A stretch of 33,082 bases of DNA, from NCBI GenBank assembly GCA_028703535.1, contig JAQVMQ010000012.1, positions 1 to 33,082 on the forward strand. Reading direction: 5' to 3'. Source of the DNA: Candidatus Omnitrophota bacterium. Its GTDB lineage: Bacteria > Omnitrophota > Gorgyraeia > Duberdicusellales > 4484-171. The notes beneath the pieces are model-generated. The model searched no databases and was not told the origin of the DNA. It saw only the letters and a program-made list of their open reading frames with translations. Both the position numbers and the translations under genes were made by a program. The first letter of the stretch is position 1, and every line of letters starts with the position of its first letter. Positions 22,123 through 29,316 of this stretch are shown piece by piece.

Positions 22123-22413
22123 TTACTTTTTGTTTTTGTATGTTTCCCATAAAAGTATACTACAGGTTATCATACTGAATCCGAAAAGAAAGTCTTCTAT
22201 TGGAATGGTGCCTATCCGTAGGCCTGAAAAATGTAATGGGTTATAAAATACAATATTTTTTGTTAATGCGCCGTTTACCAGTATTTTGAATCCGAAGATG
22301 ATGAGTAGAAAGATATAGTATAACTTTTGTTTTAAAAGTTTTGTGTTACTTTTAATGTTAATTATTATGGTTAGTATTACTGAGATAACAGCTAATAAAG
22401 TATATTCGCTCAT
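22123..22413 (-). CDS. crtYd: Lycopene cyclase subunit, CrtYd type
   Basis: 96 aa with three hydrophobic helices. FYNPLHFSGLRIGTIPIEDFLFGFSMIT carries the signature P-x-E-(D/E)-x-x-F of heterodimeric and archaeal lycopene cyclases. The ORF track merges it into a 161-aa frame, but the true start is ATG 22413, which overlaps the crtYc stop in an ATGA. Together the two subunits close ionone rings at the ends of lycopene in the inner membrane. A 1:1 heterodimer is expected from the family. It is slightly shorter than typical actinobacterial CrtYd. Confidence 0.8.
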   Translation of the reverse strand: MSEYTLLAVISVILTIIINIKSNTKLLKQKLYYIFLLIIFGFKILVNGALTKNIVFYNPLHFSGLRIGTIPIEDFLFGFSMITCSILLWETYKNKK

Positions 22414-22727
22414 TTTATTCTTTTCCTGATATATTTTAGAGCCTCCCAAGTGAAGATACAACAGAATGGTATGACTATAAAGAATAGTATTTCCTCTAAT
22501 GGGAGAGTGAGTATACGGACGGCCCATACTTTTGCAGAGTTGAAATACCAGTGACCGCGTTTTACCGCGACGATATCCCATATGCCGAAGATTGTTAATG
22601 TGCCGCATAAACTTATGATAAGTGCTTTTAGGTTTTTATAAAAATTTAATGGAGGATAGAAACTCAATATTAATGGAGCTATGCCCGAAACTATTAATAT
22701 TAAAAAATAATCTGACATTAATAACAT
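22410..22727 (-). CDS. crtYc: Lycopene cyclase subunit, CrtYc type
   Basis: 105 aa from ATG 22727; ATG 22718 (MSDYFLILIV) is an equally possible start. Three membrane helices are apparent: DYFLILIVSGIAPLILSF, LKALIISLCGTLTIFGIWDIV and VRILTLPLEEILFFIVIPFCC. The conserved LPLEEILFF motif supplies the glutamates found in CrtYc and in the N-terminal half of fused archaeal and fungal cyclases. WDIVAVKRGHWYF between helices 2 and 3 is also a family mark. It is translationally coupled to crtYd through ATGA and is transcribed away from crtB. Confidence 0.82.
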   Translation of the reverse strand: MLLMSDYFLILIVSGIAPLILSFYPPLNFYKNLKALIISLCGTLTIFGIWDIVAVKRGHWYFNSAKVWAVRILTLPLEEILFFIVIPFCCIFTWEALKYIRKRIK

Positions 22728-22763
22728 TTTATTAAGATATGTTTTATTTAGCAAGTTAAATTA

Positions 22764-22793
22764 TTGTTGGATTTTTGGGTATAGTAATATAAA
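22764..22793 (+). promoter_or_regulatory. Possible crtB promoter
   Basis: TTGTTG (22764-22769), an 18-bp spacer and TATAAA (22788-22793) end 9 nt before ATG 22803. If used, transcription begins after ATG 22794, which favours 22803 as the start. No ribosome binding site is seen before either ATG. Confidence 0.35.
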
Positions 22794-22802
22794 ATGATTT
22801 TT

Positions 22803-23657
22803 ATGGAGAAACTGATTGAAGAAGGTTTTAGAAAAGCGAAAAAAATAACGGCGGTTCATGCCAGGACGTTTTATTTTGCTTCGCATTTTCTTGATAGAAA
22901 AACACGGCAGGCCGCATATATTTTATACGCTATATGCAGAATAAGCGATGATAGTGTCGATTCTGAGACAGGAAGCCGGGAAAAACTCGATATTATTAAA
23001 AATAAGATAGAGAGTGCCTACGGCATGGTGGCTTTAGATGATCCGTTGCTTTTAGCGTTCAGAAAGGTTGTAGATGAGTATAATATACCGAAGGTCTTTT
23101 TTGATGAATTGATACACGGTATGTATATGGATATTGAAAAAACCCGGTATCGTAAATTTCAGGAACTTTATACTTATTGTTACAGGGTGGCAGGTGTTGT
23201 CGGTCTTATAATGCTTGAGTTGTTCGGGTATAAAGATGAAATGGCAAAGAAATGTGCCGTTGATTTAGGTATTGCTATGCAGCTTACTAATATCTTGCGT
23301 GACATAAAAGAGGATTTCGATAGAGGAAGGGTGTATCTTCCTTCTTATGAGATGACAGAATATGGTATTACGCCTGAGCATTTACGTGATGCTGCTGTCG
23401 ATGACAGGTTTGTAGACTTTTTGAAGTTTTATGTAAGGCGTGCACGGCGGTATTATTCATCTGCCGATGAAGGTATAAGATTTATAAGTAATAGCCGTGC
23501 CAGGTTTGTTGTTTATCTTATGAGTGAGATTTATTGCGCGATACTGACAGAGATAGAAAAAAATAATTATGACATTTTTTCAAGACGTGCGCGGGTGAGT
23601 TTATTAAGCAAGCTTTTTATTTTGATGAGAGTTGTATTTAGAAAAGGTTATTTATGA
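22803..23657 (+). CDS. crtB: Phytoene synthase
   Basis: 284 aa. It joins two geranylgeranyl diphosphates head to head to form phytoene, the first committed carotenoid step. The two aspartate-rich Mg-diphosphate sites are ICRISDDSVDSE (near residue 47) and AMQLTNILRDIKEDFDRGRVYLP (near 155-180), both in family order, with YCYRVAGVVGLIML between them. A squalene/dehydrosqualene (CrtM) activity cannot be excluded by motif alone, but the neighbouring crtI and crtYcd favour phytoene. ATG 22794 is the alternative start. Its stop overlaps the ispH start (ATGA), so the two are translated together. Confidence 0.88.
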   Translation: MEKLIEEGFRKAKKITAVHARTFYFASHFLDRKTRQAAYILYAICRISDDSVDSETGSREKLDIIKNKIESAYGMVALDDPLLLAFRKVVDEYNIPKVFFDELIHGMYMDIEKTRYRKFQELYTYCYRVAGVVGLIMLELFGYKDEMAKKCAVDLGIAMQLTNILRDIKEDFDRGRVYLPSYEMTEYGITPEHLRDAAVDDRFVDFLKFYVRRARRYYSSADEGIRFISNSRARFVVYLMSEIYCAILTEIEKNNYDIFSRRARVSLLSKLFILMRVVFRKGYL

Positions 23658-24511
23658 AGGTTAAGATCAATTTAGCTAAATCTTCAGGCTTTTGTTTCGG
23701 AGTGAAACGTGCGATTGAAGTGGCTTTGAATACAGCGAAAGAATATAAAGGTTATAAGATTGAGATGATAGGGGATATCGTACATAATGAAGATGTGTGC
23801 CGTGGTATCGCTGAGGCGGGGATAAATAAGATAAAGAAGTTGTGTAAAAGTAAGAAGAAGGTTTTTGTAATAAGCGCTCATGGTATTGCATTGGATGTTA
23901 TCAATAAAGCGAAAAAAATGGGGTATGTCATTGTTGATGCGACGTGCCCGAGAGTCAAAGATATACATAATACGGCTATTGAGATGGAAAAACAAGGCCG
24001 TACTATAATAATCATAGGAGATAAAGAACATAGCGAGGTGCGGGGGATAGTCGGTCATTTGAAGAAGAAACCTATTATTATAAATGATGAAAATAATATA
24101 CCTGTAAAAAAAATTAATAAATTAGCGAAAGTTGGTGTGGTTGTTCAGTCAACGCAAAATGTCAAAAAAATTGACCGGATGTTTAAGATTTTGGGGAAGT
24201 GCATGAGTGATGTTAAACTTTGCAATACTATTTGTATACCTACAAAGAGAAAACAGTCTGAAATACGTAAGTTACCGCTTGAAAATGATGTTATTATAGT
24301 TATAGGTTCTAAGATGAGTGCTAATACCGGGCGTTTATATGAGATATCCAAAAATATAAATCACAGGACTTATTGGGTACAGTCGGATAAAGGGTTGAAG
24401 CCTGTGTGGTTTAACGGGGCTGTGAAGATAGGCATTATTGCCGGGGCATCAACTCCGGACGCTGTGACTCAGAAAGTGATCAACATGATAGAAAGGGCCG
24501 CTAACGGTTAA
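23654..24511 (+). CDS. ispH: 4-hydroxy-3-methylbut-2-enyl diphosphate reductase
   Basis: 285 aa. It makes IPP and DMAPP from HMBPP in the last step of the MEP pathway. The three cysteines for the iron-sulfur cluster are in SSGFCFGVKRAI (near residue 14), DATCPRVKDIH (near 98) and KLCNTICIPTKRKQ (near 195). GDIVHNEDV, SAHGIA, KEHSEVRGIVGH (substrate His) and GIIAGASTPDAV complete the family pattern. It sits directly behind crtB, an arrangement that could raise precursor supply for pigment. The 3' end overlaps the convergent crtI by 11 bp. Confidence 0.95.
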   Translation: MKVKINLAKSSGFCFGVKRAIEVALNTAKEYKGYKIEMIGDIVHNEDVCRGIAEAGINKIKKLCKSKKKVFVISAHGIALDVINKAKKMGYVIVDATCPRVKDIHNTAIEMEKQGRTIIIIGDKEHSEVRGIVGHLKKKPIIINDENNIPVKKINKLAKVGVVVQSTQNVKKIDRMFKILGKCMSDVKLCNTICIPTKRKQSEIRKLPLENDVIIVIGSKMSANTGRLYEISKNINHRTYWVQSDKGLKPVWFNGAVKIGIIAGASTPDAVTQKVINMIERAANG

Positions 24512-25910
24512 TGCCGTTTATCATGTCGGCTACTATGCGTGAGGACGCAATAACAGGCGGTAGCCCGCCGCCGGGTTGTGTGCTTGCTCCTACAAAGTAA
24601 ACATTTTTAAAGTCTTTTTTATGGTTTTGCGGTCGGAAGAAAGCGCTTTGCATTAGATTATGTGATAATCCGAATGTCGCTCCGTGTAATATGTTATAGC
24701 GTTTTATGAAATCTTCGGGATAAAACTTGTGTTCAGTTTCTATAAGATTTTCAATGTCCAGTCCGGAGATATTCTTTATTTTTTTTAATACTTTTTGTTT
24801 TATTTTTTCTTCGTGCTCTTTTATGTTGGTTTTAGCGGTTTTCAGATTTGCTACGGGGACGAGTATGTATAGTAGATCTTTATCCCGCGGGGCTAGCGAA
24901 GGGTCGGTTACTGTGGGGACATGTATATAGAAAGAGAAATCTTTGGAATTTGTGCTGCCGGTAAAGATGTCGCTCAGATTTGAGTTAAGGTCTTTGGCGA
25001 AAAAAAGATTATGATGGTCGAGGTTAGGTATTTTTTGCTTCATGCCCCAGTAGAAGAGCATTACCGAACATGAATATTGGTAATTAGGTATATTTTTTTT
25101 GAGGATTTCTTTTTTTGCATATGCATAATCGGCGTTTATTATTGTCTTGCCGGTATCGAGTTCTGCTAATGACTTTATTTCGTTGTTATAGTGAAACTTT
25201 GCGCCGAATTTTTTTGCCATATTTTCAAGAGCTTTTGGTATTTCATACATGCCGCCTATAGCGTGAGCTATTTTATCTACATGGTCGGTGTAGCTTATTA
25301 CACTATAGAGCGCCGGGGTGTTAAACGGAGAGACCCCGATGAACATGGCTTCAAATGTAAAAGCGTAACATAATTTATCTGTGCGGAAGAATTTTTTTGC
25401 GAGCTGCCAGTAAGTTTTTTCAAGATGCAATTTTGAGATTAATTTCCAGTATTTCGGGTTTAGCGCATCGTGCGGCGCGAAACATCGGTAAAGAAGGGGT
25501 TTGACCGCATTATATATTTTCCCTGTTTCGGAGATGAACTCTCTGTATTTTTTCGAGCTGCCGGGCTCTATACGTTCAAGTTCCTGTTCGGTTTTTTGGT
25601 TATCTTTATGGATTGTTAGGGAATCGTTATCGGAGAAGAATATTTTGTAGTTATTTTCAAGTATTTCCAGATTAAGGTAATCGTGTATATTCTGGCCGCA
25701 ATAATCGAAGATTTCTCTAAAAAAATCAGGCATCATTATGAATGAGGGGCCGGTATCAAACTTGAACCCGTTATCTTCTATCATATGAGCGCGTCCTCCG
25801 CATTCACCCAGTTTTTCATATACGTCTACTTTATAGCCATCTTTGGCAAGGCGCGCTGCCGTTGCCAGTCCGCCTATGCCGGCTCCGATTATAGAAATTT
25901 TGTCGTTCAT
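24501..25910 (-). CDS. crtI: Phytoene desaturase (CrtI/CrtN family)
   Basis: 469 aa. It is an FAD-dependent desaturase introducing double bases-to-bonds conjugation steps that turn phytoene into lycopene or a close relative. The N-terminal IIGAGIGGLATAARLAKDGYKV is the FAD/NAD dinucleotide fold; GGRAHMIEDNGFKFDTGPSFIMMP is the family signature. The C-terminal NVYFVGASTQPGGGLPPVIASSRIVADMI is the classic carotenoid desaturase ending. The number of desaturation steps cannot be read from motifs. It begins one base after the uvsE stop (GAGGTGCTGAATG), with the GAGGTG ribosome binding site inside the end of uvsE, so it is coupled to the repair gene and separate from crtB-ispH. Confidence 0.9.
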   Translation of the reverse strand: MNDKISIIGAGIGGLATAARLAKDGYKVDVYEKLGECGGRAHMIEDNGFKFDTGPSFIMMPDFFREIFDYCGQNIHDYLNLEILENNYKIFFSDNDSLTIHKDNQKTEQELERIEPGSSKKYREFISETGKIYNAVKPLLYRCFAPHDALNPKYWKLISKLHLEKTYWQLAKKFFRTDKLCYAFTFEAMFIGVSPFNTPALYSVISYTDHVDKIAHAIGGMYEIPKALENMAKKFGAKFHYNNEIKSLAELDTGKTIINADYAYAKKEILKKNIPNYQYSCSVMLFYWGMKQKIPNLDHHNLFFAKDLNSNLSDIFTGSTNSKDFSFYIHVPTVTDPSLAPRDKDLLYILVPVANLKTAKTNIKEHEEKIKQKVLKKIKNISGLDIENLIETEHKFYPEDFIKRYNILHGATFGLSHNLMQSAFFRPQNHKKDFKNVYFVGASTQPGGGLPPVIASSRIVADMINGINR

Positions 25911-26807
25911 TCAGCACCTCCCGGAATTTTTTATTTTTTTCAATATTTTTAAAGCTTTTAAAGCACTTTTTTCTTTGTCTTTTATCTCAAGCATTATATC
26001 GAAGTCTAGGGGCGAGGTATCAAGAATGAATTTTTTGAATTTTCGTGTATCGAGAGTCTCGGCATGCGCGCCGATACGTTTATCTTTTGATTGTGAACTG
26101 TAGTCCAGCATAAGATGTCCATCTTTTTTAAGCCAGGTCTTTGAAGCTTTAAGAACAGCTTCTTTTAGCGGTTCTTTAGAGTTGTGCAGACTGTGGTGGA
26201 AACTGTCGAAAAGGATCGGTATGCCGGTTAGGGAATGTATTTTTAAACAATCGTTTAAAGAGTAAAGGCGTTCGTCGTTTTCTATTACTAGACGTTTTTT
26301 TATTTCCTGCGGGAGTGTGTTATAGTTTTTCACGAATCGTTTTATGCTGTTGTCTTTATCTTCGTATACTCCGCCTACGTGTATTTGTATCTTACAGTCA
26401 TGCGGCAGTTCTAACAGGTCCATTACTTGTGAATGATATAGAAGTTCTCTTATGCTGTTTTCTACTATTTTCTTTTTTATGGCATTAATAAGTACGAATT
26501 GGTCGGGGTGCATGGATATTCTTATTTTATTTAATTTTATTTTTTCACCTATTTCAGCAAAGTCCGGACGGTATTTCTTCTGCCATTTAAATTTACATTT
26601 TTCATGTGATGCGAAAGGTATAAGTCCTGAGCAGATACGCAGAAATTTTATTTTGTTTTCTATGTTGAAATCTATTATTTCAGAAAGACAGTCCAAATTG
26701 GACTCGATTAGTTGTGCTAAGCGAGTTTCTGAGTAGTTTTTAAGCCTGAATGTGTGACTGCTTGTGCACCCTAGTGATAAGTTTAAACAAGGGTAACCGA
26801 TTTTCAT
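25911..26807 (-). CDS. uvsE: UV damage endonuclease UvsE/UVDE
   Basis: 298 aa, normal for bacterial UVDE. It cuts DNA directly 5' of cyclobutane dimers and 6-4 photoproducts, beginning an alternative excision repair. It has the TIM-barrel and metal-site motifs: KIGYPCLNLSLGC at the N terminus, FLRICSGLIPFASH, ISMHPDQFVLINA, LVIENDERLYSL, PILFDSFHHSLHN and a C-terminal FDIMLEIKDKEKSAL (ligand Glu). The promoter is good (TTGACC, 18 bp, TATAAT) and ends 8 nt before the ATG, so the mRNA is probably leaderless. It is co-transcribed with crtI downstream. Confidence 0.93.
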   Translation of the reverse strand: MKIGYPCLNLSLGCTSSHTFRLKNYSETRLAQLIESNLDCLSEIIDFNIENKIKFLRICSGLIPFASHEKCKFKWQKKYRPDFAEIGEKIKLNKIRISMHPDQFVLINAIKKKIVENSIRELLYHSQVMDLLELPHDCKIQIHVGGVYEDKDNSIKRFVKNYNTLPQEIKKRLVIENDERLYSLNDCLKIHSLTGIPILFDSFHHSLHNSKEPLKEAVLKASKTWLKKDGHLMLDYSSQSKDKRIGAHAETLDTRKFKKFILDTSPLDFDIMLEIKDKEKSALKALKILKKIKNSGRC

Positions 26808-26815
26808 ACAAATGT

Positions 26816-26845
26816 ATTATATAATCAAACTACGTTAACGGTCAA
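26816..26845 (-). promoter_or_regulatory. Sigma-70 promoter of uvsE-crtI (leaderless)
   Basis: On the minus strand: TTGACC (26845-26840), an 18-bp spacer and TATAAT (26821-26816), then 8 nt (ACATTTGT) and ATG at 26807. No Shine-Dalgarno sequence is present between the promoter and the start. No light-related regulatory site could be identified. Confidence 0.65.
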
Positions 26846-26947
26846 TGGTTTATATGTTTTGGCTGATTAAAATATTTTTATGTGAATAAAACTTTATGTA
26901 TTATAATAAATAAACAGTAAGATTAATCTTTTAGCTGAAAGGATGAT

Positions 26948-27472
26948 ATGACAGCGTTAGATAGTGATGTTTTGGTTATAGGCAATGCGGGGAAGGAAAA
27001 TCAGGGCGCGGTTACATTAGACATAGATCCTGCCCGTAACCCCGATTTCGTTTGCGATCTTAGAGTTGTTCCGTGGCCTTTTAAGGATAACCGGTTTCGT
27101 GTTATAGTTGCGCATCATGTGATAGAACATATTGACGATATCAAATCTGTAATGGGTGAAATGCATCGTATATGTGCGCCGGGCGGAGAGGTAAGGATAG
27201 AGGTTCCGTATCATTCGTCGTGGTGTGCTAAAGACCCGTTTCATAAAGGATTGTACAATTATTTTTCTTTTGACGGTTTTATAGAAGGTGAAAAAACATG
27301 GATAACCGGGGATAAATATTCGTGTCTCAAAAAAGAGATAACTTTTCATAAATTTTACCGTTCTTTTTTCCTGCATAAGCTGTTCAACAGATTCCCCATG
27401 TTTTATGAAAAGTTTTTTTGTTATATTTTTCCTGCTGAACATTTTAAAATTTTACTTAGTCCTGTGAAATGA
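26948..27472 (+). CDS. Short class I SAM-dependent methyltransferase
   Basis: 174 aa. It begins with VLVIGNAGKENQGAVTLDIDP, a shortened motif I, followed by LRVVPWPFKDNRFRVIVAHHVIEHIDDIKSVMGEMHRICAPGGEVRIEVPYHSS. This is typical of the methyltransferase 11 group (DxxxLPFxDxSFDxVxxxHVxEHxxD...LxPGG). The substrate is unknown; similar short proteins occur near glycan and lipid genes. GAAAGGA lies before the ATG. It is alone on its transcript and divergent from uvsE. Confidence 0.75.
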   Translation: MTALDSDVLVIGNAGKENQGAVTLDIDPARNPDFVCDLRVVPWPFKDNRFRVIVAHHVIEHIDDIKSVMGEMHRICAPGGEVRIEVPYHSSWCAKDPFHKGLYNYFSFDGFIEGEKTWITGDKYSCLKKEITFHKFYRSFFLHKLFNRFPMFYEKFFCYIFPAEHFKILLSPVK

Positions 27473-27555
27473 TATGTTTATTTTTTTACCGGCATTATCA
27501 TTTTTTATATATTGACCTTAGTTGATTTTGTTTAAAAAAATAATTTGTAATTTTC

Positions 27556-27585
27556 GGGAATAAAACAGAAGTCTGTCCGTCTAAT
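27556..27585 (+). promoter_or_regulatory. ECF-type promoter upstream of the sigma gene
   Basis: GGGAAT (27556-27561), a 16-bp spacer and CGTCTAAT (27578-27585). The GGAAY / CGTC pattern is the usual form for ECF sigma factors (known examples include B. subtilis SigX and SigM, with a CGTC -10). It suggests that the sigma factor drives its own operon. A -10 of the housekeeping type is not evident here. Confidence 0.5.
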
Positions 27586-27599
27586 AGATGAAAGGACAA

Positions 27600-28151
27600 A
27601 TGAGCGAAGATATAACGTATATTGATAGGTTTCTTGAGGGTGATGAGAAAGGATTTGAGATGCTGGTAATGAAATATCATAACAGAGCGTTAAATATAGT
27701 ATATTCGCTTATTGGCAGAGATTCTGAGAGTGAAGATATAGTCCAGGAAGCATTTTGCAGGGTATATAACGGCCTTAAGTCTTTTAAGAGAAGCGCAAGT
27801 TTTGCTACATGGTTTTATCGGATAGTTGTTAATATGACATATGATTTTTTAAGGAAAAGACGGAGAAGTGTGGTTAATGATAATGTTATAGAAAATGCCG
27901 TTTCGGATACGCCGGGACCGGACGATTTATTGATCATTAAGGAGCGTGAGCGGATAATTAATAAAGCTTTGGCGGCTGTACCGCTGAGGTTCAGGACAGC
28001 CCTTGTCCTTAAAGATGTTGAGGGCTTAAGCTATAGAAAAATAGCCGAAGTCTTGAAGTGTCGGATAGGGACTGTCGAATCTAAAATATACAGAGCAAGG
28101 CAGTTTCTCAGGAAGGAAGTGGGAAATGTTAGAGGATTTATTCATGAATAA
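27600..28151 (+). CDS. ECF (RpoE-type) RNA polymerase sigma factor
   Basis: 183 aa from ATG 27600, with AAAGGA just upstream; the track's ATG 27588 lies within a few bases of the expected transcript start. Region 2 is YHNRALNIVYSLIGRDSESEDIVQEAFCRVYNGL plus SFATWFYRIVVNMTYDFLRKRRR (-10 recognition). Region 4 is LAAVPLRFRTALVLKDVEGLSYRKIAEVLKCRIGTVESKIYRARQFLRKEV (-35 recognition). It heads a run of sigma, anti-sigma, Spy-like sensor, TolC, MacA and MacB genes and should switch them on under envelope or metal stress. The anti-sigma start overlaps its stop by 8 bp. Confidence 0.92.
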   Translation: MSEDITYIDRFLEGDEKGFEMLVMKYHNRALNIVYSLIGRDSESEDIVQEAFCRVYNGLKSFKRSASFATWFYRIVVNMTYDFLRKRRRSVVNDNVIENAVSDTPGPDDLLIIKERERIINKALAAVPLRFRTALVLKDVEGLSYRKIAEVLKCRIGTVESKIYRARQFLRKEVGNVRGFIHE

Positions 28152-28587
28152 ATGCGGAAAGATAAAAAGAATGTTTTCACGTTATGCCGATGGCGAAGCT
28201 TCGGACTCGGAAAAAGCTTTGATTATAGAGCATATAAAAAATTGTGATGAATGTAGCAGGGAGCTGGCCGGAATAGTGAGAGTAAAAGACTTGGTTGTTT
28301 CTAAACGGAAATTGGCTGTTAATGAAAATCTTATTTTATCACGGATACATTATGAAATCGAGCTTAGGTTCGATGAGGCAAATAAGTTCTCTTTGGAAAA
28401 AATGGAGAATTTGTCGCATAGATTTATCCCTGTGCCTATAGCGATGTTTGTTGTATCCCTTTTTTTATTGTTTTTTGTATCTACAGGCAAAGTCCGCTCT
28501 GATTTTCCTTTGATAGACGATATTTTTAGCGGAGTACCAGCTAGTAATGAAACAGCATTAGGCTTAGTTTTGGGAATAGAAGATTAA
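28144..28587 (+). CDS. Zinc-finger anti-sigma factor, membrane-anchored
   Basis: 147 aa from ATG 28144 (GAGG upstream; the track's ATG 28126 is less well placed). The N-terminal zf-HC2/ZAS motif is CGKIKRMFSRYADGEASDSEKALIIEHIKNCDECSREL, with H-x3-C-x2-C as zinc ligands. One membrane helix lies at about 103-122 (IPVPIAMFVVSLFLLFFV), and only a short tail lies outside. In this family the cytosolic zinc domain holds the sigma factor inactive until a signal releases it. Overlap with the sigma gene indicates coupled translation in fixed ratio. Confidence 0.9.
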   Translation: MNKCGKIKRMFSRYADGEASDSEKALIIEHIKNCDECSRELAGIVRVKDLVVSKRKLAVNENLILSRIHYEIELRFDEANKFSLEKMENLSHRFIPVPIAMFVVSLFLLFFVSTGKVRSDFPLIDDIFSGVPASNETALGLVLGIED

Positions 28588-28604
28588 AAAAAAAGGAGGA
28601 CCGG

Positions 28605-29246
28605 ATGAATAAAAACGGATTATATTTTGCTATCTTTAGTGTATTGTGTGTTCTTGTTGGTATCGTTGTTGGTGCCGGTATATCCAGAATAGCACCTTTC
28701 TCTTGTCAGGAGATTCGCAATAAACATCCCGAATTTATGAGGAGGACGGAGCGTTTTATGTGGAAGGGGCATGGCGATGATGCGGGTATGTTAAAATATG
28801 GTGATATAGACCGGCATGCTCGGCATGATCGGGTTGGGGAAAAGAGCGATATGATGGCGTCTGGTCCCGGGAACATGGATGTTATGAAAGGGAATATGAG
28901 TGATAGGCGTATGTTTAACGATAAGAATCCTGAGGAATTTAAAGAAAAACTTTTTGATATGTTCGTTACAGAACTTTCGTTAACTGATGAACAGCAGGTT
29001 AAGGTTAAAGATATTTTGGATAATACACGACGGGAAATTGATAAAATAGGTGAAAACGTCAGGGAAAGTATTATGGAAATAAAAGAAAAAGCTGATAATG
29101 AAATTATGAGTAGACTTACATCCGATCAGCAGAGCAAGTTTAAAGAACTTTTAGATAAGATGGAGAAAAAACGCCGGGAGATGGAAAAAAATGGCGGGTT
29201 CGGTATGATGGATGGTAGGCCTGGGCCCGGGTTTGGACCTATGTAA
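28605..29246 (+). CDS. Spy/CpxP-like periplasmic heavy-metal sensor, Met/His-rich
   Basis: 213 aa. An N-terminal membrane anchor (AIFSVLCVLVGIVVGAGIS) is followed by a Met- and His-rich segment (FMWKGHGDDAGMLK, HARHDR, KSDMMASGPGNMDVMKGNM) and then a helical LTxxQ-type domain (ELSLTDEQQVKVKDILDNTRREI and MSRLTSDQQSKFKELLDKM). It ends in Gly/Met-rich GGFGMMDGRPGPGFGPM. CpxP/Spy/ZraP/CnrX-type proteins act in the periplasm as chaperones or sensors that pass metal or misfolding signals to the anti-sigma factor. Methionine richness suggests soft metals such as Cu(I) or Ag(I). AGGAGG precedes the ATG strongly. Confidence 0.8.
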   Translation: MNKNGLYFAIFSVLCVLVGIVVGAGISRIAPFSCQEIRNKHPEFMRRTERFMWKGHGDDAGMLKYGDIDRHARHDRVGEKSDMMASGPGNMDVMKGNMSDRRMFNDKNPEEFKEKLFDMFVTELSLTDEQQVKVKDILDNTRREIDKIGENVRESIMEIKEKADNEIMSRLTSDQQSKFKELLDKMEKKRREMEKNGGFGMMDGRPGPGFGPM

Positions 29247-29316
29247 TGTAATTAAAATTGTCGCTGCGGCTGATATTGTTGCATAATATAGCAGAGATCA
29301 TTGGAAGGGGGAGCTA

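Noticed and set aside
22414-22608. N-terminal extension of the 161-aa frame containing CrtYd
   Set aside because: It lies out of frame over crtYc, and the real CrtYd starts at ATG 22413 with ATGA coupling.
27565-27576. ACAGA-AG-TCTGT palindrome in the ECF promoter spacer
   Set aside because: Short, 5-bp arms; likely chance within the spacer.
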